Shown here: piece by piece, positions 1 through 7,639 of the stretch | Layout: each line of letters opens with the position of its first letter | Numbering within the stretch: the first letter of the stretch is position 1 | From: Candidatus Nanopelagicales bacterium | GTDB lineage: Bacteria; Actinomycetota; Actinomycetes; S36-B12 | Direction of reading: 5' to 3' | Assembly: GCA_021741645.1 (NCBI GenBank) | Contig: JAIOXK010000008.1 | Span: 1 to 47,965, forward strand | Length of the DNA: 47,965 nt | Program-made: the position numbers and the translations under genes | Notes under the pieces: generated by a model | What the model was told of the DNA's origin: nothing | The model's input: only the letters and a program-made list of their open reading frames with translations | Database searches by the model: none

Positions 1-28
1 GGGACGGTTGCGTGCCTCACTCGAGTGC

Positions 29-1192
29 TCAGCGACCGAGGAGCTTCTTCGCCATCACAATGCGCTGGACCTGATTCGTGCCCTCGTAGATCTGGGTGAT
101 CTTGGCGTCACGCATCATCCGCTCCACCGGCCAGTCCTTTGTGTACCCGGCACCGCCCAGAGCCTGCACCGCATCGGTGGTGATCTCCATGGCGACATCG
201 GAGGCGAAGCACTTGGCCGCTGCCCCGAAGAAGGTCAGGTCGTCGTCCTCGCGCTCGCTCTTAGCGGCGGCAACGTAGATGAGCTGCCGCGCCGCTTCGA
301 GTTTCATGGCCATGTCGGCCAGCATGAACTGCATGCCCTGGAAGGACGAGATCGACTTTCCGAACTGCTGGCGGTCCTTGGCGTACGCCGTGGCCACATC
401 GAGCGCCCCCTGCGCGATGCCCACGGCCTGGGCACCGATCGTGATGCGGGTGTGATCCAGCGTGCGCATGGCGGTCTGGAATCCGGTGCCGGGCTCGCCG
501 ACGATGCGATCGGCCGGAATACGGCAGTTGTCGAAGAGGATCTCGCGGGTGGGCGAGCCATGAATGCCGAGCTTGCGCTCCGGCGTCCCCAGGGAGAAGC
601 CCTCATCGTCACCATGCACGACGAAGGCTGAAATGCCCTTGGGTCCGGCGTCGGGGTCCGTCACCGCCATGACGGTGTAGTAGCTGGACACTCCCGCATT
701 GGAGATCCAGCTCTTCTGGCCATTGAGGACCCACGCATCGCCGTCGGCCACGGCCCGCGTCTTCATCGCTGCCGCGTCGCTGCCCGCCTCCCGCTCGGAG
801 AGGGCGTAGGAGAACATCGCCTCGCCGCCGGCAACCTCCGGCAGGTAGGTCTTCAGCAGCGTCTCGTCCGCTGCGAGCATGAGCGGCAGGGTGCCGAGCT
901 TGTTGACGGCCGGGATCAGTGCGCTCGAGCCGCACGCCCGCGCCACCTCCTCGATCACTAGGCAGGCAGCCAGGGCGTCGCCGCCTTCGCCGCCGTACTC
1001 CTCGGGGATATGAATCGCGTGGAATCCCGATGCACGCAGCGCCTCGTAGACGTCCCAGGGGAACTCCCCGGTCTCGTCGATGTCCGCCGCGCGCGGAGCG
1101 ATCTTGTCGTCCGCCAGGGCACGTACGGCCTCCCGCAGGGCCTCATGCTCCTCGCTCAGATTGAATTGTTGGAAGTCCTTGTTTCCGGCCAC
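29..1192 (-). CDS. acyl-CoA dehydrogenase (FadE25-like)
   Basis: This FAD enzyme catalyses alpha,beta-dehydrogenation of an acyl-CoA in the cytoplasm and passes electrons to ETF. The protein is about 387-390 residues, the usual family length, with an N-terminal helical domain, a middle beta domain and a C-terminal helical domain. The C-terminal motif IYEGTNQVQR carries the Glu that is the catalytic base in short/medium-chain members. The ORF opens at a GTG at 1201. A GTG three codons later (1192) is preferred because TAGTGT lies 7 nt upstream, a leaderless layout like that of many neighbours. It is divergent from ugd. I recall a fadE25 gene beside purE-purK in mycobacteria; here the tetritol locus lies between them. 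Substrate chain length cannot be told from sequence. Confidence 0.92.
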   Translation of the reverse strand: MAGNKDFQQFNLSEEHEALREAVRALADDKIAPRAADIDETGEFPWDVYEALRASGFHAIHIPEEYGGEGGDALAACLVIEEVARACGSSALIPAVNKLGTLPLMLAADETLLKTYLPEVAGGEAMFSYALSEREAGSDAAAMKTRAVADGDAWVLNGQKSWISNAGVSSYYTVMAVTDPDAGPKGISAFVVHGDDEGFSLGTPERKLGIHGSPTREILFDNCRIPADRIVGEPGTGFQTAMRTLDHTRITIGAQAVGIAQGALDVATAYAKDRQQFGKSISSFQGMQFMLADMAMKLEAARQLIYVAAAKSEREDDDLTFFGAAAKCFASDVAMEITTDAVQALGGAGYTKDWPVERMMRDAKITQIYEGTNQVQRIVMAKKLLGR

Positions 1193-1199
1193 GGGCGAC

Positions 1200-1212
1200 A
1201 CACTACTAGCCT
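1200..1212. promoter_or_regulatory. Back-to-back leaderless promoters for the acyl-CoA dehydrogenase and ugd
   Basis: On the plus strand TAGCCT (1207-1212) is followed by 6 nt and the ugd ATG. On the minus strand TAGTGT (1205-1200) is followed by 7 nt and a GTG of the acyl-CoA dehydrogenase. The two -10-like hexamers are one base apart, so each -35 region would lie in the opposite gene. This is inferred from spacing only. Confidence 0.55.
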
Positions 1213-1218
1213 TGCCGC

Positions 1219-2535
1219 ATGCCTCGCCTTTCGGTCATCGGCACCGGATACCTCGGTGCGACCCACGCTGCCTGCATGGCTGAACTCGGCTTCGAGGTCA
1301 TCGGCCTCGACGTCGATCCGGCCAAGATCGCCCTGCTGACACAGGGACGAGTTCCCTTCTATGAGCCGGGCCTGGACGAGGTCCTGCAACGCAACATCGA
1401 GGCCGGGCGACTGCACTTCACCACCTCGTGGGAGGAGGTGGCCGATTTCGCGGACGTGCACTTCATCTGCGTCGGCACCCCGCAGGCCGCCGGCGCCCAG
1501 CGGGCCGACATGTCGCAGGTCTTCGGCTCAGTCGAGGCGCTGGCCCCCCACCTGAAGCCGGACGCTCTCGTGGTGGGCAAGTCCACCGTTCCCGTCGGCA
1601 CCGCGGCAGCCCTCGCCGACCTGCTCGCCACGAAGGCAGCTGCTGGCGTCGAGGTGGCGTGGAACCCGGAGTTCCTCCGCGAGGGCTTCGCCGTCCAGGA
1701 CACCCTTCACCCCGACAGGCTCGTCGTCGGCGTGCGTTCGCAGCGCGCGGAGGATCTGCTGCGCGAGGTCTACGCGCCCGTCACCGCCGAGGGCACGCCC
1801 TTCCTCGTCACCGACTTTCCCACGGCGGAACTGGTCAAGGTGGCAGCCAACTCGTTCCTGGCGACCAAGATCTCCTTCATCAATGCGATGGCGGAGGTGT
1901 GTGAGGCTGCCGGGGCCGATGTCACTCAACTGGCCGAGGCGATCGGCTACGACCCGCGCATCGGCAACCGATTCCTCGCGGCCGGCCTGGGCTTCGGTGG
2001 CGGGTGCCTGCCCAAGGACATTCGTGCCTTCATGGCACGCGCCGGCGAGCTGGGGGCCGACGAGGCTGTGGCCTTCCTGCGCGAGGTCGACCAGATCAAC
2101 CTGCGCCGCCGCGCCCACACGGTCGATCTGGCCCGCGAGGCACTCGGAGGCGCCTTCCGCAATCGACGCATCACGGTTCTCGGTGCGACCTTCAAGCCCG
2201 ACAGCGACGACGTGCGCGATTCGCCCTCCCTCGACGTGGCCGTGGCGATCAGCAACGCCGGCGCCGACGTCGTCGTCCATGATCCGAAGGGGCTGAGCAA
2301 CGCCGAGCGCGTCTACCCGCACATGTCCTACGTGCAGGACATCACCGAAGCCATGCGCGGCGCTGAACTGGTGGTTCTTGGAACGGAGTGGCGGGAGTAC
2401 CGCGAACTCGATCCGACGATCCTCGACGGGATCGTCGCCGCCAAGTACGTCATCGACGGCCGCAATGCCCTTGATCCTGCACAGTGGAGATCGGCCGGCT
2501 GGACGTATCGCGCCCTCGGCCGCCCCACCGCCTGA
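1219..2535 (+). CDS. ugd: UDP-glucose 6-dehydrogenase
   Basis: The enzyme oxidises UDP-glucose to UDP-glucuronate with two NAD+, feeding envelope polysaccharide synthesis. The 438-residue protein has the N-terminal Rossmann motif GTGYLGATHAACMAELG, a central dimerisation domain and a C-terminal UDP-binding domain. The catalytic Cys lies in GFGGGCLPKD (about residue 263), and an FKPDSDDVRDSPS segment is typical of the C-terminal domain. The ATG follows TAGCCT by 6 nt with no Shine-Dalgarno, so the mRNA is probably leaderless. The CoA-binding gene follows after 6 bp. A GDP-mannose dehydrogenase activity is possible in this superfamily but less likely. Confidence 0.92.
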   Translation: MPRLSVIGTGYLGATHAACMAELGFEVIGLDVDPAKIALLTQGRVPFYEPGLDEVLQRNIEAGRLHFTTSWEEVADFADVHFICVGTPQAAGAQRADMSQVFGSVEALAPHLKPDALVVGKSTVPVGTAAALADLLATKAAAGVEVAWNPEFLREGFAVQDTLHPDRLVVGVRSQRAEDLLREVYAPVTAEGTPFLVTDFPTAELVKVAANSFLATKISFINAMAEVCEAAGADVTQLAEAIGYDPRIGNRFLAAGLGFGGGCLPKDIRAFMARAGELGADEAVAFLREVDQINLRRRAHTVDLAREALGGAFRNRRITVLGATFKPDSDDVRDSPSLDVAVAISNAGADVVVHDPKGLSNAERVYPHMSYVQDITEAMRGAELVVLGTEWREYRELDPTILDGIVAAKYVIDGRNALDPAQWRSAGWTYRALGRPTA

Positions 2536-2541
2536 GCTTCC

Positions 2542-2946
2542 ATGAACACGTCCGCGGAGATTCAGGACGTCCTGGCCATGCCCACGTGGTTCGTCGTGGG
2601 GCTGGGCGACAACCCTGAGCGCGATGCCTACTGGGTGGCACGCACCCTGCAGGACCACGGCCGTCGAATCGTGCCGATCTATCCGCGCGCGGAGGTGGTG
2701 CACGGCGAGCAGGGATACGCCACCATCGCCGAGGCAGCACTGGCCGTGGGCCCTCCCGATGTCGTCGATGTCTTCGTCCGCGCCGATCGCGCCGGCCAGT
2801 TCGCTGACCAGGCGATCGCGGCGGGCGCCAAGGCAGTGTGGTTCCAGTTCGGCGTGGTCGATGAAGCGGCGGCGGCTCGGGTGGAGGCCGCGGGCCTGAC
2901 GATGGTGATGGACCGCTGCCCGAAGGTCGAACTCGCCCGCCCCTGA
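2542..2946 (+). CDS. CoA-binding domain protein (YccU-like)
   Basis: This is a 134-residue single-domain protein of the CoA_binding_2 family, a Rossmann fold related to the N-terminus of succinyl-CoA synthetase alpha. The glycine-rich start (VVGLGDNPERDAYWV), the conserved IVPIYPR strand turn, the PPDVVDVFV segment and the VWFQFGVVDE motif support the call. It is probably co-transcribed with ugd, 6 bp upstream. Its biological role is not known in the family. Its TGA stop overlaps the first base of a 78-bp palindromic repeat. Confidence 0.8.
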   Translation: MNTSAEIQDVLAMPTWFVVGLGDNPERDAYWVARTLQDHGRRIVPIYPRAEVVHGEQGYATIAEAALAVGPPDVVDVFVRADRAGQFADQAIAAGAKAVWFQFGVVDEAAAARVEAAGLTMVMDRCPKVELARP

Positions 2947-3023
2947 CCGCCGAGAGGCAGTGAATGGTCGCGCTACCGGTCAGTTCTCGGGCGTTTCACG
3001 ACCATTCACTGCCTCTCGGCGGT
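2946..3023. repeat. 78-bp palindromic element, copy 1
   Basis: A perfect 25-bp inverted repeat (ACCGCCGAGAGGCAGTGAATGGTCG and its complement) flanks a 28-nt centre. A second copy with the same arm and centre lengths lies at 27546-27623. Copy 1 matches copy 2 when read on the minus strand. It separates the convergent CoA-binding and kinase genes and could act as a bidirectional transcription barrier, though no U-tract follows. See findings. Confidence 0.9.
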
Positions 3024-3035
3024 GGTGCGCTCGGC

Positions 3036-4574
3036 CTACCATTCCTTATCCGCGGGATCCTCGACCGTCGTTGACTGCCGTCGCGCCAGCGAGGCCCGCA
3101 ACCCAGCCATCTCCGGCCAAGTCTGCGCGACCTTCTCACCCGAAATACGGAAGGCCTCGAACATCTCTTCGTAGATCGACACTTCGCGCAGGTCGGGCTC
3201 GAAGACATCGCGGGCATGGACATGGCGGGCCGTGGCGTCAGCCATGGACGCTTCCTCGTCCAGTGCCACCAGCGCGGTGAGGAGAGCCCCCTTCGCGCCG
3301 ATCTCCGCATCCACCGACCGCATCGTCGGCATACCCGTCACATTGGCCAGCATTTGGCACCAGAAGGCGCTGTTGGCACCTCCCCCACTCAACCGCAGAT
3401 CGGTGATCGAGTCCACTCCCGTCTCCAGACAGGTGCGGATGACGTAACTCATTCCCTCCAGCAGACTTCGAGCAATCTCCGGTCGTGAGTGCTCGAATGA
3501 CATCCCGACGAAGGAGCCGCGCGCCTGGGAATCACGGAAGGGCGCACGCTCGCCGGCCGGCGACAGGTACGGCTGGAAGATCAGGCCGTTCGATCCGGCC
3601 GGGGAAGTCGCGGCCAAGTCTGACAGCCACGCAGGATTGTCCAGACCCATGAGCTTCATACCCCACGACACGATCTCGATGCCGGCCATGGCCGCCAACG
3701 ACCGCACGTAGGTACCGGGCACCCCCGACGGCAGCGTCATGCCCACCGGGACAGTGTCCGTATGGGGGGCATCGAGGACGATATCGGTTGACAGGGTGGT
3801 GCCAAGGATGGTGCACGCCTGCCCCGGCGAAATCGCACCGATACCCAGCGCGGTCAACGGGATGTCGAACGGCGCCAACACCACCGGCACGCTCCTTGGC
3901 AACCGGAGTTCAGTGGCTACTTCATCACGAAGCGCGGCCACCCGGCTCCCGTCCCTGCGTATCGGTGGCAGCAGGCGCTGCGCCCATGGCATTCCGTACA
4001 TCTCCAGCAACTGCGGCGAGTACTCCCCCGAGTGGATGTTCATGAACGGCGATGCCGCGTCGGTCTCATCCGCCGCGAACTCACCCGTGAGCCGATTGAA
4101 GATCCAACCGGTGCAGTAGAGCGCGTACGAGGAACCCGCCAACCGCTCCGGGTCATGGGCGTGCAGCCACGACATGATGGCTCCCGACGTCCCGGGGAAG
4201 CCGAGATTCCCGTTGATCAGGTACGCCTCGGCAAGAACACCGGCGGCGTCCCACTGATCGACGATCGAACTTGCCCGCGCGTCATTCCAGAGGATGGCAC
4301 GGCCGGTAGGGCGACCATCGTCCGCGACGAGCCAGAGACCATCTCCCTGACCCGTCACCGCGATGGCCTTGACCGGATCCTTGACCTTGTGCACGACCTG
4401 ACGGATCGTGAAGACCACCGCATCCCAGACCGAGTACATGTCCTGCTCACTCGATCCGTCGGCACCGCGGTGAACCACGGTGCTCTGACGGGCCACGATG
4501 ATCTCCCGGCCTTCGTGGTCGAACATCACGGCTTTGACCATCGAGGTGCCGACATCCACGCTCAGATATGCCAC
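3036..4574 (-). CDS. eryA: FGGY-family tetritol kinase (EryA-like), paralogue 1
   Basis: This is an ATP-dependent carbohydrate kinase of 512 residues. The N-terminal phosphate-binding loop DVGTSMVKAVMFD and the C-terminal LSGGGANSAFWCQMLANVTG segment define the FGGY fold. The substrate-side motif TGQGDGLWLV resembles what I recall of erythritol kinases rather than the motifs of xylulokinase or glycerol kinase. The expected reaction is erythritol (or another tetritol) to its 1-phosphate. It is the last gene of the minus-strand operon, 22 bp after the RpiB homologue, and starts with GTG. A second, clearly paralogous kinase lies at 14892-16388, so substrate partition between the two is open. The FGGY call is firm; the substrate is inferred from context. 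Confidence 0.8.
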   Translation of the reverse strand: MAYLSVDVGTSMVKAVMFDHEGREIIVARQSTVVHRGADGSSEQDMYSVWDAVVFTIRQVVHKVKDPVKAIAVTGQGDGLWLVADDGRPTGRAILWNDARASSIVDQWDAAGVLAEAYLINGNLGFPGTSGAIMSWLHAHDPERLAGSSYALYCTGWIFNRLTGEFAADETDAASPFMNIHSGEYSPQLLEMYGMPWAQRLLPPIRRDGSRVAALRDEVATELRLPRSVPVVLAPFDIPLTALGIGAISPGQACTILGTTLSTDIVLDAPHTDTVPVGMTLPSGVPGTYVRSLAAMAGIEIVSWGMKLMGLDNPAWLSDLAATSPAGSNGLIFQPYLSPAGERAPFRDSQARGSFVGMSFEHSRPEIARSLLEGMSYVIRTCLETGVDSITDLRLSGGGANSAFWCQMLANVTGMPTMRSVDAEIGAKGALLTALVALDEEASMADATARHVHARDVFEPDLREVSIYEEMFEAFRISGEKVAQTWPEMAGLRASLARRQSTTVEDPADKEW

Positions 4575-4596
4575 GGGAGTGCCTCTCTCATGCCGC

Positions 4597-5067
4597 CTAG
4601 GGTTGAGTGTTCTCGTATTCGATGATGACGGCTACCTTCTCGAACGACGGTGAAGAAGGATCGAACGTGTAGCCGAGCCACTCCTTTGCCAAACGCCGCG
4701 CCAGCTCCAGCCCGATGACACGCTGGCCCATGGTGATCACCTGGCAGTTGTTCGATAGCATCGATCGCTCAACGCTGTAGGAGTCGCTGACCACCGTTGC
4801 GGTGACACCCTTCACCTTGTTCGCCGCAATCGAGACTCCGATTCCCGTGCCGCAGAAGAGGATGGCCCGGTCAGCCTTGCCGTCACGGATCATCTCGGCC
4901 GCCTTGATGGCCACCTCGCCGTAGGAGCAGTCGGTCAGCCCATCGGAGTAGACCCCCAGGTCCTCCACGGATTCGACCCGCGGATCGGCCAGGAGATCGG
5001 CGAGGATGGCCGTTCGGTAGTCGAACCCAGCGTTGTCGGACCCGACGACCATGCGAAACTTGCTCAT
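4597..5067 (-). CDS. eryI: RpiB-type D-erythrulose 4-phosphate isomerase (EryI/DerI-like)
   Basis: This 156-residue protein is a LacA/RpiB sugar-phosphate isomerase. It is expected to convert D-erythrulose 4-phosphate to D-erythrose 4-phosphate, the exit step of erythritol catabolism. The FCGTGIGVSIAANK motif keeps the catalytic Cys (residue 72). The usual SDHAG start motif is SDNAG here, so an Asn replaces the His found in ordinary RpiB. The ORF track extends 18 codons upstream, but ATG 5067 follows AAGGAG at good spacing and opens the fold directly. It lies 38 bp after the DhaK-DhaL gene. Ribose 5-phosphate isomerase activity cannot be excluded. Confidence 0.8.
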   Translation of the reverse strand: MSKFRMVVGSDNAGFDYRTAILADLLADPRVESVEDLGVYSDGLTDCSYGEVAIKAAEMIRDGKADRAILFCGTGIGVSIAANKVKGVTATVVSDSYSVERSMLSNNCQVITMGQRVIGLELARRLAKEWLGYTFDPSSPSFEKVAVIIEYENTQP

Positions 5068-5105
5068 TGATCCTGCTCCTTCGTTGTTGACGTGCGTAAG
5101 GACAT

Positions 5106-6827
5106 TCAGGGGGCTGGACACCCCAAAAGGAGGGCTCCAGCCGAGACCAGCAGTTCAGCCGCGGACGTCGCCCCAGGATCGGGAGTGCCGACACTGCGCT
5201 GGGCAAGCGGTCGCGCACGACCCACGCGTGGGGAAAGGTCGGCGGTGCTCGCCGCAGATTCCATCCCTACCTGCGAGGCCTGAGTCCATGCTTCCGCGAG
5301 TGGCGATCCGGAGTCGACGGCTTCCCGAAACGTGTGAACAAAGGGCACCATCGTGTCAAGCATCGTCTTGTGGCCGGGCCGGGCACCCCCGATGCGCATA
5401 AGGGTTTCGACGGCGCGCTGCATCGCCGTGGCCAGACGGACCGGAGTGACTGCCTCCTCGTCGCCCAGAGACTCCCCCACCGCTGCGAGGGCGATACCCC
5501 AGAGAATCCCACTGGTCCCGCCTGCCGAGTCGGAGAACGCCGATCCCGCAGACCGCAAGGTCCACCCCACGCCGCCTATACCGGCCGCAGCGTCCGCTGC
5601 GGCGGTCAGCCCGCGCAGCATGCCACTGCCGTGATCGCCGTCGCCTGCCACCGCATCAAGCCGCCCCCACTCGCCCTGGCGAGCGCGTGCAACATCGACC
5701 CATTGCTCAAGAATCCGGCGAGCGGCATCGGCAGCCCCTCGGGAGACCGCTGATGAGGCCGGCACAGGTTCGGCCGATGACTCCGACCCGTGATGCAGGG
5801 CCACCGACTCCGCTCCCATCTGCGGATCCACATCACCACGACGGAAGGACGCCGTATCGGCCGGAGCGCTCCAGCAGTCGAGGAGTTCGTCATCGAGCCA
5901 CGTCACCGTCAGCGAGCACCCGGCCATGTCGAGGCTCGTCACGAACTCGCCCACCTCCGGCAGCACGGGGACCAGTCCCTCGTCTCGCAGGAGCGCGTCC
6001 ACATGTCGATACAGAACGAAGAGTTCCTCATACTTGGTGGCACCCAGACCATTGACGATGACGGCCACTTCGGGGCCGGTCTTGGTGGGACGCTCCGCCA
6101 GCACGGCGTCAACGAGGGCGGCAGCGAGTTCATCTGCCGGCATCGACTCCCGGGAGGACACCCCCGGCTCCCCGTGGATGCCGAGCCCGAACTCCATGCG
6201 ACCCGGTCCGACAGTGAAGAGCGGTTCACTGCGGCCCGGCAGTGTGCAACCGGAGAAGGCGACACCGAAGGAGAAGGTTCGCTCATTGGCTCTCCGCATC
6301 AGTCGTTCAACGTCGGGCAGTGCGTCGCCCCGCTGCGCGGAAGCACCGCCTACCTTGTACACGACGAAGGTGCCGGCGATTCCACGGCGCTTGTCCTGCT
6401 CCTCAGGCGACGCCGACGCGATGTCGTCGGTCACGTAGACGCACGTCGTCTGAATTCCGCAAGCGATCAAGCGCTCTTGAGCCGCCGCGAAGTTGAGACG
6501 GTCGCCCGCGTAGTTGCCGAAGGCCAGCACCACACCGGCACCGGCATCCGCCGCCCGCGCGATGCGGTAGATCTGCTCGGCCGAAGGTGAGGTGAAGACA
6601 TCACCGACCACACACCCCTCAGCGAATCCGGTGCCGACAATGCCGGGATACGAGGGGAAGTGGCCTGAGCCGCCACCGACGACGAGGGCCACCCTTCCCG
6701 GGTTTCCTGTAGAGCGCACGAACCCCGAGGCCCCTGGCACACGCGCGACATAACGCCCGTAGGCCGCCGCGAAACCAGCCAACACATCACCTTTGAAGAG
6801 CGCGGGATCCCCGTGGATGCGGGTCAC
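5106..6827 (-). CDS. lerK: DhaK-DhaL fusion, erythrulose kinase (LerK-like)
   Basis: This 573-residue single-chain kinase of the dihydroxyacetone-kinase family phosphorylates a short ketose, probably L-erythrulose. The DhaK domain (about 1-330) has GGGSGHFPSY, where ordinary Dha kinases have GHEP, and GLGIHGEPG with the substrate-binding His at 218. The DhaL domain (about 370-573) has the ADP/Mg loop VAGDGDHGSGM, SAGGTSGILWG, GHKTMLD and SVGTPDPGA. L-erythrulose 1-kinase (LerK) is known in the M. smegmatis threitol/erythritol pathway. The GTG start lies 5 bp after the DeoR gene. Dihydroxyacetone or apulose are alternatives, but no apulose transketolase is present. Confidence 0.8.
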   Translation of the reverse strand: MTRIHGDPALFKGDVLAGFAAAYGRYVARVPGASGFVRSTGNPGRVALVVGGGSGHFPSYPGIVGTGFAEGCVVGDVFTSPSAEQIYRIARAADAGAGVVLAFGNYAGDRLNFAAAQERLIACGIQTTCVYVTDDIASASPEEQDKRRGIAGTFVVYKVGGASAQRGDALPDVERLMRRANERTFSFGVAFSGCTLPGRSEPLFTVGPGRMEFGLGIHGEPGVSSRESMPADELAAALVDAVLAERPTKTGPEVAVIVNGLGATKYEELFVLYRHVDALLRDEGLVPVLPEVGEFVTSLDMAGCSLTVTWLDDELLDCWSAPADTASFRRGDVDPQMGAESVALHHGSESSAEPVPASSAVSRGAADAARRILEQWVDVARARQGEWGRLDAVAGDGDHGSGMLRGLTAAADAAAGIGGVGWTLRSAGSAFSDSAGGTSGILWGIALAAVGESLGDEEAVTPVRLATAMQRAVETLMRIGGARPGHKTMLDTMVPFVHTFREAVDSGSPLAEAWTQASQVGMESAASTADLSPRVGRARPLAQRSVGTPDPGATSAAELLVSAGALLLGCPAP

Positions 6828-6832
6828 CGGAG

Positions 6833-7639
6833 CTACTCCACGACTCGATAGGCGATGCCGGCCTCATCCCAGGCTCCAAGGACCTGCGGATCAGCTTGCG
6901 CATCGGTGATGATCAGATCGAACTCCGTCAGTGGGGCTATTCGATGGAGAGCGACTCTGCCCAACTTGGTGTGATCGGTGAGCAGGTAGCGCTTAGTCGC
7001 CGCCTGGATCATGGCCCGCTTCAAGGTCATGACGTGCTCCTCCTGATGGAAGGCCTCTTTTTCGGAAATCGAGGACGTGGACAGGAACAAGGCGTCCGCT
7101 CGGATCTCGTTGATCTGATCAACGGCCTGAGAGCCAACGAATGAGTCATGCAGTGGGTCGTAGCGACCACCGATGCCGATGACCCGAAGGCCGTTGTCCT
7201 CATCGAGTTCCGCAAGACGCCGCATACCCTCGAGAAATGGGGTGGCGACATACAAGGGGGTGCACTGGGCAAGCCCCGGGATCATGTGCAGGATCGTGGT
7301 CGAATCGTCAAGGATCACCGACATCCCTGGCTCGACGTACTCCAGCGCAACCTGAGCGATGCGGCTCTTCTCTTCGATGCGGGAAGTCATGCGATGGGAC
7401 ATGCGCGCTTCGAAGACTCCTGATGGCTGGGCCGTAACACCACCGTGGAACTTGCGGACGATTCCCCGACGCTGAAGTTCGTCCAGGTCCCGGTGAATCG
7501 TCATGATGCTGACACCGAATTCAGCAGACAGCTCCTGGGCCGTACATGACCCTCGCTCAACGATCCGCTCAGTGATCTCCCGCTGCCGAGAGTCTGCTTT
7601 GCGCCCCGACGATCGACCTCCGTCCAGCTGAGTAGTCAC
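6833..7639 (-). CDS. DeoR-family transcriptional regulator
   Basis: This 268-residue repressor has an N-terminal winged HTH (about 20-72, with LSAEFGVSIMTIHRDLDELQRRGIVRKFHGG) and a C-terminal sugar-phosphate-sensing DeoRC domain (about 90-250; DDSTTILHM, SFVGSQAVDQI). It overlaps the upstream GlpD-like gene by 4 bp and is followed 5 bp later by lerK, so it is made within the operon it probably controls. The effector is likely a tetritol or tetrulose phosphate. Candidate sites are the shared motifs upstream of the DUF2291 gene and of the Hyi-like gene. Brucella EryD has an analogous role but is not necessarily orthologous. Confidence 0.88.
   Translation of the reverse strand: MTTQLDGGRSSGRKADSRQREITERIVERGSCTAQELSAEFGVSIMTIHRDLDELQRRGIVRKFHGGVTAQPSGVFEARMSHRMTSRIEEKSRIAQVALEYVEPGMSVILDDSTTILHMIPGLAQCTPLYVATPFLEGMRRLAELDEDNGLRVIGIGGRYDPLHDSFVGSQAVDQINEIRADALFLSTSSISEKEAFHQEEHVMTLKRAMIQAATKRYLLTDHTKLGRVALHRIAPLTEFDLIITDAQADPQVLGAWDEAGIAYRVVE

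Noticed and set aside
1528-2703. 391-residue minus-strand ORF
   Set aside because: It is antisense to ugd and the CoA-binding gene; composition is that of a mirror frame.
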